64,000 bases of DNA. Origin: an uncultured Blastocatellia bacterium (lineage in GTDB: Bacteria > Acidobacteriota > Blastocatellia > Pyrinomonadales > Pyrinomonadaceae). Of this stretch, positions 1 through 7,457 are shown piece by piece; the stretch's first letter is position 1, and every line of letters begins with the position of its first letter. The DNA lies in NCBI GenBank assembly GCA_946480785.1, contig CAMLLD010000008.1:37369-101368 (forward strand), read 5' to 3'. The notes beneath the pieces were generated by a model, which was given only the letters and a program-made list of their open reading frames with translations, made no database searches and was not told the DNA's origin. Position numbers and translations under genes: made by a program.

Positions 1-1
1 G

Positions 2-325
2 ATGCGCATCGGCATGGAACGCGGCGAGCGCAAACGTGTCGCGGAGTTTAATTGGACCAACGACCACGATGCGGAAACGCTGGTGAACGAGTATCGCAAA
101 GCCGCGGACCAGGCGATCTGGATTTTCGACATCTCGATCGCGCGCCAGAACCAACCGCTCAACGCCCCCAAGCTCATGGAAGCCCTCGAATCACTCCTCA
201 ACCGCAACGGTATCTCCGATCCGCAGCAATTGCTGCCGTTGCTCAAAGACCTCAGCAGCGACGAGCACGTCCCGTTGATTGCCCGCAATCACGCGCTGCG
301 GCTCATCAAAAAGATTCAGAAGTGA
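2..325 (+). CDS. Hypothetical protein, C-terminal part
   Basis: The reading frame is open from the left edge of the window, so the N-terminus is probably missing and the methionine at base 2 may be internal. The 107 visible residues are soluble-looking, with no signal peptide, membrane segment or cysteine pair, and the second half looks like helical repeats rich in Leu (LLPLLKDLSS, then ARNHALRLIKKIQ). I do not recognise the family. Its stop overlaps the GTG of the next gene in a GTGA arrangement, so the two are very probably translationally coupled and may work together. Confidence 0.6.
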   Translation: MRIGMERGERKRVAEFNWTNDHDAETLVNEYRKAADQAIWIFDISIARQNQPLNAPKLMEALESLLNRNGISDPQQLLPLLKDLSSDEHVPLIARNHALRLIKKIQK

Positions 326-840
326 CGGGGCAGGATCAATTCATCATCGAGTGGTGGACCGAGAACGGCAACGAGTCTGCGGGCGCGGCGGAACTCGAGC
401 AGATTCAACACGCGCTCGCAGAACGTTTCGGCGCGCAGGGGCGTCAGAGTCCGGCGACGATCGCGCGCACGCTCGCCGACAACGGCGTGCGTCTGAAACA
501 TCCCGAAGTGCTCGAAGCGGACGTCACGTGGCGTGAACGCGAGCAGGTTTCGTTGTTCACTTCTGAAGAATTAAACTTCGCGAGCATCGACGCAGCCGTG
601 GCGTGGATGGAGAAGCTCGCGGCCTTGCCTCAGGGAGCCGAGCTGCGAACGTTTGTCCTGCAACTCAAAGGCGAGCTCGAGCTGTTCGCGAAGAGCATGG
701 TGGTGCCGCTGCCGGATCGTCTGATCGCCATGGAGGTCGCTCACTGGCTGACCGTCTGGCTGCAAAATCCCGCGATTTTCATCGACTGGCTGGCGCTGCG
801 GCGTGAATCCACGGAGTTTCGCGAACGTTTTCACCGCTGA
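322..840 (+). CDS. Hypothetical protein, 172 aa
   Basis: The GTG start is chosen because GTGA fuses it to the stop of the preceding gene; the open frame extends further upstream only as an overlap with that gene. The product is an acidic, apparently cytoplasmic helical protein with two Trp-rich patches (EWWTENG near the N-terminus and HWLTVWLQNP near residue 150). No catalytic motif is visible and I do not recognise the family. It precedes the ECF sigma gene by 43 bases, but nothing in the sequence ties it to that regulon. Confidence 0.65.
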   Translation: MTGQDQFIIEWWTENGNESAGAAELEQIQHALAERFGAQGRQSPATIARTLADNGVRLKHPEVLEADVTWREREQVSLFTSEELNFASIDAAVAWMEKLAALPQGAELRTFVLQLKGELELFAKSMVVPLPDRLIAMEVAHWLTVWLQNPAIFIDWLALRRESTEFRERFHR

Positions 841-883
841 CCTCACTTTCTGGAACTTTCGCGGCTGAGGACACGAATACCCA

Positions 884-1528
884 ATGACCACCGGGCTGAT
901 TTTGCGCATGACCGCGAAGAACGACCTCAGCGATAACGACCTGCTGCGCCTGATGCTGGGCGGAGACGAAGACGCGCTCGGGCAGCTTTACCGCCGCCGG
1001 CAGGGCTCAGTTTTTCGATTTGCGCTGCAAATGAGCGGGTCGAAGTCGATCGCGGAGGACGTGACGCAGGAAGTCTTTCTGTTCCTGATGCGCGACGGTC
1101 ATGTGTTCGATCCGGCTCGCGGGTCGGTGGGTGCGTTTCTGCTCGGAGTCGCACGCAATCACGTTTTGCGGCGGCTGCGCGTCGAGCATCTGCTGGCGCC
1201 GCTCGGGGATGAACACGAGGACGAGTCGGCAGTGTTCCAAACGGCGGGCGATCTTTGTCCGCTTGAAGATCTGACGCGAGCGGAGACGATTGAAAGCGTG
1301 CGCCGGGCGGTGTTGAGTTTGCCGCCGAAGTATCGCGAGGTGGTGGTGCTGTGTGAGTTGCAGGACGTGAGTTACGTGGAGACGGCGGAGATTCTGGGTT
1401 GTGCTATCGGGACGGTGCGTTCGCGGCTGCATCGTGCGCGCGCGTTGTTGCTGACAAAACTTCGCCCTGCTGAGAGCGTCACGGACGATGATTCAGCGAG
1501 TGTGAAGTCAGCGAGGTGTTTCGCATGA
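884..1528 (+). CDS. ECF-type RNA polymerase sigma factor
   Basis: The 214-aa protein has the two-domain layout of extracytoplasmic-function sigma factors. Region 2 spans about residues 20-90 (DEDALGQLYRRRQGSVFRFA, then AEDVTQEVFL) and region 4 about 140-192 (LSLPPKYREVVVLCEL, then a helix-turn-helix ending GTVRSRLHRAR). It should direct RNA polymerase to a small regulon when released from its anti-sigma factor. The next gene overlaps its stop by ATGA and encodes a zinc-type anti-sigma factor, the usual pairing. A second in-frame ATG at 908 is an alternative start. Which stress it answers to cannot be read from the sequence. Confidence 0.93.
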   Translation: MTTGLILRMTAKNDLSDNDLLRLMLGGDEDALGQLYRRRQGSVFRFALQMSGSKSIAEDVTQEVFLFLMRDGHVFDPARGSVGAFLLGVARNHVLRRLRVEHLLAPLGDEHEDESAVFQTAGDLCPLEDLTRAETIESVRRAVLSLPPKYREVVVLCELQDVSYVETAEILGCAIGTVRSRLHRARALLLTKLRPAESVTDDDSASVKSARCFA

Positions 1529-2292
1529 ACTGTCAAAAGTTTGACCACGTAGTTGGCGATCTGGCGCGCGGCCGGATGATGGAAGCTGAGACGCGAACGG
1601 ACGCGTTGGCCCACGCGGACGAGTGTGAAGTTTGTGAAGCGCGGCTGCGTGATGAAGAAACGCTCACGCGCGGCTTGCAGTTGCTCGCGTCCGACATGGA
1701 AGCGCTGGCGGCGTCGCCGGAAATGGAATCGAAGCTGCGCGAAGCATTTCGGCAGCGGAAGGTGGTCGTTCCGATCGCCGCACGTTCAGCACGACCACGA
1801 TACTGGTGGGCGGCGGTTGCGGCAGTGTTGTTGCTGGCGATGACAGTTGCGGCCGCATGGTGGCGTTCGACGGCGTCGCGGCAAGAGCTTGCTAACGAGA
1901 CGACACCGAAGAAGCAGGTTGAAGTGCCCAGTGGTCCAAGTGAACCGCCGGCGCCGAAACCAGTCGACTACAACGCGGTGAACGAACCACTGAAGCCACA
2001 ACCGCAAACGTTGCCAAAGTCTAATCGCCGAAATACGACGCCACACAGAGCGCCCGAAACAGCGATGGCGAACCACGTAACGAATGAGATCGCCACCGAC
2101 TTCATGCCGCTCGGCGATTTCAACCCCGCGAGTCTTCAGGACGGCGGACAAATCGTCCGCGTGAAGGTGGGACGTACCACGCTCGTGCGCTTTGGTTTGC
2201 CTGTCAACATGGATCGTTTTAATGAGAACGTTAAAGCTGATGTGTTAGTAGGATCTGATGGCCTGGCCCACGCCATTCGTTTTGTTCAATGA
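1525..2292 (+). CDS. Anti-sigma factor with zinc-binding ZAS motif, membrane-anchored
   Basis: The 255-aa protein begins with an anti-sigma domain holding the H-x3-C-x2-C signature (His30, Cys34, Cys37 in HADECEVC). One hydrophobic helix follows (about 93-113, WWAAVAAVLLLAMTVAAAWW), then a Pro/Lys-rich outer part. The family binds and silences its cognate ECF sigma factor, here the product of the preceding gene, and the membrane anchor suggests an envelope signal. The ATG at 1525 overlaps the sigma stop (ATGA), which fixes the start better than the upstream in-frame ATG at 1516. The C-terminal 60 residues contain a small folded stretch (VRVKVGRTTLVRFGLP) seen in other acidobacterial anti-sigma proteins. 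Confidence 0.88.
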   Translation: MNCQKFDHVVGDLARGRMMEAETRTDALAHADECEVCEARLRDEETLTRGLQLLASDMEALAASPEMESKLREAFRQRKVVVPIAARSARPRYWWAAVAAVLLLAMTVAAAWWRSTASRQELANETTPKKQVEVPSGPSEPPAPKPVDYNAVNEPLKPQPQTLPKSNRRNTTPHRAPETAMANHVTNEIATDFMPLGDFNPASLQDGGQIVRVKVGRTTLVRFGLPVNMDRFNENVKADVLVGSDGLAHAIRFVQ

Positions 2293-2305
2293 AAGGAACG
2301 AGAAG

Positions 2306-3349
2306 ATGAAAAGAGTACTTGGGATTTTAGTGACGGCCGCGTTGTCCGTCTCAGGGTTTACCTCCGTGGTGTTTGCGCAGCAGCCACAGCAGCCCGCGAC
2401 AGCGCCTGAAGGCGGCATCGTGCTGCGCCAGGAGCGGATATTTCAGACGCCGGATGGACCGCCGATGCCTGGCCCGCACGGTGATTTCGTATTTATCGCC
2501 TCCGAAGGCTTCGGTGGGAAGGTCGTCAAGAACGCGCCGTACTCGGCCGAGTCCGTAACGGAAACCGTGCAAACGCTCGCCGACGGCAATCGCATCGTTA
2601 ACAAGATCACGAGCCAGGTTTATCGCGACAGCGAAGGCCGCACGCGACGCGAGCAAACGTTGAAAGGTCTCGGACCGATCGGCAATGGTGAAGAGCCGTT
2701 GCAAATGATCTTTATCAACGATCCGGTCGCGGGTGTGACCTACTCGCTTGATACGAACACGAAGATCGCGCACAAGAGCGCGCCGTTCAAGTTTGAGTTC
2801 ACCACGGGCAAACCCGGCCCAAATGGCGAGACACAGCAGTTCGAATTCAAAACGGGCAGCGGCACTAAAGGGAACATCGTGATCACCGGGCAAGCGGGCG
2901 CGCCGGGACAACCGGCCACTCGAGTTGCTCCGCCGCCGGAAGCTAACGAATTCACTTTGCGCGCGGCTGAAGGCGCGGCGACTTACGTGTTTCGCACGCG
3001 CAGCGGCGCGGACAATGAAGTGAAGGAACAGCTCGGCAAGCAGAACATCGAAGGCGTGGAAGCGGAAGGCACACGCACCACCGTTACGATTCCGGCCGGA
3101 GAGATTGGTAACGAGCGCGCGATCGAGATCGTGACGGAGCGTTGGTACTCACCGGAGCTTCAGCTCGTGGTGATGACGAAACACAGCGATCCGCGTAACG
3201 GCGAGACCACTTACAAACTCACGAACATCAATCGCAGCGAACCGGCGAAGTCGTTGTTCGAAGTTCCGCCCGGTTTCACGGTGAAAGACATGCAGATGTC
3301 TTTGCCGATGGCCCCGACACGCATGAAGAAACCGGGAAATCCCGAGTAA
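2306..3349 (+). CDS. Secreted hypothetical protein
   Basis: The ATG at 2306 follows an AAGGAACGAGAAG ribosome site and opens a clear signal peptide (MKRVLGILVTAALSVSGFT, cleavage near VFAQQ), so I prefer it to the upstream in-frame ATG at 2258. The mature protein (about 320 aa) is polar and beta-rich, with repeated phrases such as TYSLDTNTK and TYKLTNINRSEPAKSLFEVP. The last resembles the end of LolA-like or outer-membrane lipoprotein-sorting-like proteins, but I cannot assign a family. It follows the sigma/anti-sigma pair by 13 bases and is probably part of that operon, perhaps its target or sensor. Confidence 0.8.
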   Translation: MKRVLGILVTAALSVSGFTSVVFAQQPQQPATAPEGGIVLRQERIFQTPDGPPMPGPHGDFVFIASEGFGGKVVKNAPYSAESVTETVQTLADGNRIVNKITSQVYRDSEGRTRREQTLKGLGPIGNGEEPLQMIFINDPVAGVTYSLDTNTKIAHKSAPFKFEFTTGKPGPNGETQQFEFKTGSGTKGNIVITGQAGAPGQPATRVAPPPEANEFTLRAAEGAATYVFRTRSGADNEVKEQLGKQNIEGVEAEGTRTTVTIPAGEIGNERAIEIVTERWYSPELQLVVMTKHSDPRNGETTYKLTNINRSEPAKSLFEVPPGFTVKDMQMSLPMAPTRMKKPGNPE

Positions 3350-3371
3350 GCACAGCTCTTCTGAGTAAATG

Positions 3372-3403
3372 AAAAAGGCCCCTCGGTTTCGAGTGGCCTT
3401 TTC
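3372..3403. terminator. Bidirectional rho-independent terminator
   Basis: AAAAAGGCC at 3372-3380 pairs with GGCCTTTT at 3395-3402, with extra pairing inside (CTCG/CGAG). A-tract and T-tract flank the stem, so it can end transcripts from both the secreted-protein operon (+) and the convergent EF-G gene (-). Confidence 0.8.
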
Positions 3404-3425
3404 TCTATGTGATAGCGTGGTGTAG

Positions 3426-5534
3426 TTACTCTTCCTCGTCGCCACCGCGGATACGGCCTTCGGCGCGTGACTGCTCCACGATCTTCTGGGCCATCTGACC
3501 TGGCACCGGATCGTAGTGCGAAAACTGCATGTGGAACGTGCCGCGCGCGGCAGTGATCGAGTTGAGAATCGATTGGTAATTCAACATCTCGGCGAGCGGC
3601 ACCTGCGCTTTGATTACCTGCTGCTTGCCGTTCGAATCCATGCCCTGAACGCGTCCGCGCCGCGAGTTCAAATCACCCATCAAGTCACCGGCGTATTCCT
3701 GCGGCGCGGAGATCTCGACATCCATGATCGGTTCGAGTAACGAGGGCTTCACCTTTTCCATCGCGGCGCGAAAAGCCTTGCGGCCGGCCGCGCGGAACGA
3801 GTGCTCGTCAGAGTCGACCGGGTGATACGAACCGTCAACCAATTGCACCTTGAAGTCGACGAGGGGATAACCCGCAATCGCACCCGACTGCGCCGCTTCG
3901 ATGATGCCTTTCTCGATCGCCGGACGGAACTGTTGCGGGACTGAGCCGCCAAAGATCTTGTCTTCGAAAACAAAACCACCGCCGCGCGGCAACGGCTCAA
4001 ACACACATTTGCAATCGCCAAACTGTCCGCGTCCGCCCGTCTGTTTCTTGTGGCGTCCCTGCACTTCAGCGCGCTGCGTGATCGTCTCCTTGTACGGTAC
4101 CTTCGGTGGGTGCAGAGTCACTTCAACGCTGTAACGCTTCTTCAACTTCTCGACGACTGTTTCCACGTGCAACTGGCCCGAACCGGAAAGCAGAAACTCC
4201 TTCGTCTGCGGATCGCGGCTGAAATGCAGCGCCGGATCTTCTTCGAGGATGCGATGCAGCGCGGTGCTGATCTTTTCTTCGTCCTGCCGTGACTTCGGCT
4301 CGATCGCAAACGCAATCGCCGCTTCCGGATATTCAACCGCGTCGTAAACGATCGGCGCCGCTTTATCACAGAGCGTGTCGCCCGTTTGCGTCTCCTTGAG
4401 CTTCACACACGCGATGATGTCGCCCGCATGTGCTTCGGAAACTTTATCGAGTTGTTTCCCCTGAATCGTGTGCAACGCGCCGAGACGTTCGGCCACACCG
4501 CGCGACGAGTTGAACGCATTCGCGTCAGTTTGCAAACGCCCGCTGATGATCTTGAAAACGTTGATGCGGCCCGCAAACGGATCCGCGATCGTGCGGAAGC
4601 AGTAGGCCGAAAACGGTTCGTTGTCGCTGTACTTGCGCGCGATCCTTTCGGAGTCTGGACCACCATCGACGGGACGGCCCCATTCGGCTTCGTGATGCGC
4701 GGGATCGGGCGCGTAATCAACCAGCGCGTTCAGCAATGCACGCAAACCGACTTGCGTCGCGCTCGAGACGGCGAACACCGGACACAGTTTGCTTTGCGCG
4801 ATCGCGTTGTTGATGTTCGGCAGGATGTCTTCTTCTTCGAGCGTTCCTTGCTCGAAGTATTTCTCCAGCAACTGATCGTTCGACTCGGCGACGAGCTCGA
4901 CCAGCCGTTCGCGTGTCTTCTCGACGATGTCGCGGCCTTCGCTGGGAATGTCGATCTCTTTCGCCTGGCCGTCTGCGCTAAGCTCGTAAGCCTTCATGTG
5001 CACGACGTCCACGACGCCGCGAAAATCTTTCTCTTTTCCGATCGGCAAAGTGAAGGGAATGATGGCGCGGCTGAAAGTGCTCTGCGCGCTACGCAACGCT
5101 TCGCCGAAATCGGCGTGTTCCTTGTCGAGTTTATTAATCACCATGACGCGTGGGACCATGAACTCGTTCGCGTAGGCCCACGTCTTTTCCGTTTGCACTT
5201 CCACGCCCTTGACGCCATCGACGACGACGATGGCGCAGTCTGCCACGCGCAGCGCCGGCCGCGCGTGGGCTATGAAAGCCGCGTATCCGGGTGTGTCTAT
5301 AAAATTGAGTTTAGTATCGCGATGATCGAGATGAGCGAGTGCGGTATTAAGTGTGATTTTGCGGGCGATGGAATCTTCTTCGTAATCCGTGACTGTGGTG
5401 CCTTCATCTACCTTTCCCCAGCGCGGTGTGGCTCCGGCGACGTAGAGAAGCGAGCTGATTAGCTGCGTCTTCCCTGCGTCGCCGTGTCCAATGACAGCAA
5501 GGTTTCTGATGGCTTCAGTCGGATAGACTTTCAT
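3426..5534 (-). CDS. Elongation factor G-like GTPase (EF-G2 type)
   Basis: The 702-aa protein has the EF-G plan: a GTP-binding domain (G1 GHGDAGKTQ, G3 DTPGYAAF, G4 NKLD), then domains II to V ending in an acidic tail. It is expected to act on the ribosome in translocation or a related step. The G1 loop reads GHGDAGKT instead of the GHIDHGKT usual in main EF-G, and G4 continues NKLDKEHADF; both fit the EF-G2/EF-G-like paralogue group, not the str-operon fusA. No S12, S7 or tuf gene is adjacent. The start at 5534 (MKVYPTEA) is chosen because it lines up with family N-termini and has AAAGGGA upstream; the 37-codon upstream extension is probably untranslated. Confidence 0.9.
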   Translation of the reverse strand: MKVYPTEAIRNLAVIGHGDAGKTQLISSLLYVAGATPRWGKVDEGTTVTDYEEDSIARKITLNTALAHLDHRDTKLNFIDTPGYAAFIAHARPALRVADCAIVVVDGVKGVEVQTEKTWAYANEFMVPRVMVINKLDKEHADFGEALRSAQSTFSRAIIPFTLPIGKEKDFRGVVDVVHMKAYELSADGQAKEIDIPSEGRDIVEKTRERLVELVAESNDQLLEKYFEQGTLEEEDILPNINNAIAQSKLCPVFAVSSATQVGLRALLNALVDYAPDPAHHEAEWGRPVDGGPDSERIARKYSDNEPFSAYCFRTIADPFAGRINVFKIISGRLQTDANAFNSSRGVAERLGALHTIQGKQLDKVSEAHAGDIIACVKLKETQTGDTLCDKAAPIVYDAVEYPEAAIAFAIEPKSRQDEEKISTALHRILEEDPALHFSRDPQTKEFLLSGSGQLHVETVVEKLKKRYSVEVTLHPPKVPYKETITQRAEVQGRHKKQTGGRGQFGDCKCVFEPLPRGGGFVFEDKIFGGSVPQQFRPAIEKGIIEAAQSGAIAGYPLVDFKVQLVDGSYHPVDSDEHSFRAAGRKAFRAAMEKVKPSLLEPIMDVEISAPQEYAGDLMGDLNSRRGRVQGMDSNGKQQVIKAQVPLAEMLNYQSILNSITAARGTFHMQFSHYDPVPGQMAQKIVEQSRAEGRIRGGDEEE

Positions 5535-5669
5535 GGTGTTTTTGTCCCTTTCGAAGGTGGAAGTTTGGTCGGAAGAATACCCATCCGCATCGGTTGAAAG
5601 CAAGTTTACCGCAACCATTCCGCAGCCATCCTTAGCGGCGTACAAAGCATCACAACCCGCGGATAGGAG

Positions 5670-6416
5670 ATGAGGAAAGCGATGTATTATCGGAAGTTAA
5701 TGTCTGTGGCAGTAGCCCTGCTGATGGCGCTGGCAGCGGTTTGGGCTGTATCTGCTACACCAAAGACAAAGGACGAAAACAATCAGCGCGGGCTCCAGAC
5801 GATCGAGCCCTTGAACATAGCGATTCTGATTCAGGACGACCTCGTGCCGCAGGTGAGCAACGAGATCGGCGTGACGCGTGATTTCATTCGCTCGTTGCCG
5901 CAAGGCTCGCAGGTGATGGTGGGTTACATCACTGCCGGCGCGCTGCAAGTGCGACAGCCGTTTACGACTGACCTGGACAAAGCAGCACGATCGCTGCGAA
6001 TTCCGACGGCCAGCACGGCGAGCACACCATTCAACCCGTACGTTGAAGTGGTGGAAGCGTTGAAGCAGTTTGACAAGAACGGCACGAACGCGAATGCGCT
6101 CCTGCTCATTTCAGACGGTCTCGACACGTCGCGCGGATTTGATTCGACCGCGGCGGGTCACACAGTCGACATCGAGCGGGCGATCAAGGAAGCGAACAGA
6201 CGGGGAGTGTCGATCTTCAGTTTCTACGCGCCGTCAGTTGGTTTGACGAGCCGCAGCCGGATTGCAGCGAGTTACGGACAGAGTTCGCTGAACCGGATCT
6301 CGGACGAAACTGGAGGCAAGGCGTTCTTCCAGGGCACGAGTGGTTTTGTGACGTTCAACTCTTACTTCTCGCGCTTGCGTGAGACGTTGAATCGGCAGTA
6401 CGCGAAAGCTCGGTAA
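5670..6416 (+). CDS. Secreted VWFA-like domain protein
   Basis: A signal peptide (hydrophobic run LMSVAVALLMALAAVWAVSA) precedes a single von Willebrand factor A-like fold of about 200 aa. NIAILIQDDL occupies the strand-1 position where a MIDAS DxSxS would be expected, and LLLISDGLD marks the later conserved strand. Because the first motif is DDL and not DxSxS, metal binding may be weak or lost. Families of this type in Acidobacteriota are exported and of unknown ligand. Two in-frame starts (5670 and 5682) are both plausible. The gene diverges from the EF-G gene and ends at a strong terminator. Confidence 0.75.
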   Translation: MRKAMYYRKLMSVAVALLMALAAVWAVSATPKTKDENNQRGLQTIEPLNIAILIQDDLVPQVSNEIGVTRDFIRSLPQGSQVMVGYITAGALQVRQPFTTDLDKAARSLRIPTASTASTPFNPYVEVVEALKQFDKNGTNANALLLISDGLDTSRGFDSTAAGHTVDIERAIKEANRRGVSIFSFYAPSVGLTSRSRIAASYGQSSLNRISDETGGKAFFQGTSGFVTFNSYFSRLRETLNRQYAKAR

Positions 6417-6440
6417 GTCGGAAGCGCTTTTGGCGGTGGA

Positions 6441-6474
6441 ATAGGTCCTATATGTCCTATAGGACCTATTTTTA
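6441..6474 (+). terminator. Rho-independent terminator
   Basis: A perfect 12-bp stem, ATAGGTCCTATA (6441-6452) with TATAGGACCTAT (6458-6469), has a 5-base loop and is followed by a T-rich run. It ends the VWFA-like gene transcript. Confidence 0.88.
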
Positions 6475-6536
6475 TTTGGCAGAGCGAAACTCCAATGGTA
6501 AATTAAGCGCCGTCCATTTTTAATGGGCCAGCAAAC

Positions 6537-6857
6537 GTGCGCGAATACTGTCTCATTGTCGAAGGCGCATACCTCTCCGAATCTGAGGCCGAGCATGCTC
6601 TGCGCGACCCGTTCCTCGAAGATTGGGTCGAGCAAACCGGCCGCTTCCGCATTCACAACATGGACGAGATCCTCGTGACGCCCGGCGTCACGCTCGGCTC
6701 GCTCGGCATCGTGATGCTCGACGACCGCGTGTTTGAGATCGCCAGCACCGACCCGGATCATCCGCTGAACGAACACACCGCGAAAGGCGTGGCCGAAGCA
6801 CTGCGCCGGATGGATATGTTTGACGAGATCCGCACCGAGCCACGCGTTGAAGAGTAA
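6537..6857 (+). CDS. Hypothetical protein, 106 aa
   Basis: The GTG start is the first usable codon in this frame; no canonical ribosome site is obvious before it. The product is acidic and compact, with an alternating strand/helix pattern (EYCLIVEGAYLSESEAEHAL, ILVTPGVTLGSLGIVMLDD, TAKGVAEALRRMDMFDEI) that looks like a small ferredoxin-like alpha-beta fold, but I do not recognise the family. It ends 4 bases before the macrodomain gene, so the two are co-transcribed and possibly functionally linked. Confidence 0.65.
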   Translation: MREYCLIVEGAYLSESEAEHALRDPFLEDWVEQTGRFRIHNMDEILVTPGVTLGSLGIVMLDDRVFEIASTDPDHPLNEHTAKGVAEALRRMDMFDEIRTEPRVEE

Positions 6858-6861
6858 ATAA

Positions 6862-7407
6862 ATGACGCAGTCGTTTTTGGATGGACGTGTCGTTGTTGTC
6901 GTCGGCGATCTCACACGCGAGAACGTCGGCGCGATCGTCAACGCTGCTAATTCGACGTTGCTCGGAGGAGGCGGAGTTGATGGCGCGATTCACCGCGCGG
7001 GCGGGCCGCAGATTTTGAAAGAGTGTGAAGAGATACGGCGCACGAAATATCCGAAGGGGCTGCCCACGGGTGAAGCGGTGATCACAACAGGTGGAAAGCT
7101 ACCGGCGCGTTATGTGATCCACACCGTCGGCCCGATCTATGGCCGTGAGCCGGCGCGTGATGCGGAGCTTCTGGCCGCCTGTTATCGCAATTCGTTAAAC
7201 CTCGCCGTCCAGCACGGTGTAACAACCATCGCCTTTCCCTCGATTTCCACCGGCGCTTACGGCTATCCCAAGCCCGAAGCCGCTGCTGTCTCCTCGCGCA
7301 GTATCAAAGAGTTTCTGGAACGCGACGACTCGATCGAGCAAGTGCGGCTCGTGTTTTTTCACGACCGCGACGCGCGCGTGTTTCGTCAGTACCAGGAATT
7401 CGAGTAG
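6862..7407 (+). CDS. Macrodomain protein (probable O-acetyl-ADP-ribose deacetylase)
   Basis: The 181-aa protein is one full macrodomain: VVVGDLTRENVGAIVNAANS, then the ligand loop LLGGGGVDGAIHRAGG, the second loop YVIHTVGPIYG, and FPSISTGAYGYP. These match the YmdB/MacroD-type group, which hydrolyses O-acetyl-ADP-ribose or removes ADP-ribose from proteins in the cytoplasm. The catalytic-loop Asn (VNAANS) and the Gly-rich loop are intact, so it should be active. It sits 4 bases after a small unknown gene. No ADP-ribosyltransferase or toxin is visible nearby. Confidence 0.92.
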   Translation: MTQSFLDGRVVVVVGDLTRENVGAIVNAANSTLLGGGGVDGAIHRAGGPQILKECEEIRRTKYPKGLPTGEAVITTGGKLPARYVIHTVGPIYGREPARDAELLAACYRNSLNLAVQHGVTTIAFPSISTGAYGYPKPEAAAVSSRSIKEFLERDDSIEQVRLVFFHDRDARVFRQYQEFE

Positions 7408-7457
7408 ACTCTTCACTTTTGTAACCACGTCAAATTAAGGACTGTCAGCAGAAACGG

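Noticed and set aside
4386..5462. 358-codon plus-strand frame inside the EF-G gene
   Set aside because: Antisense shadow; the minus-strand protein carries all GTPase motifs.
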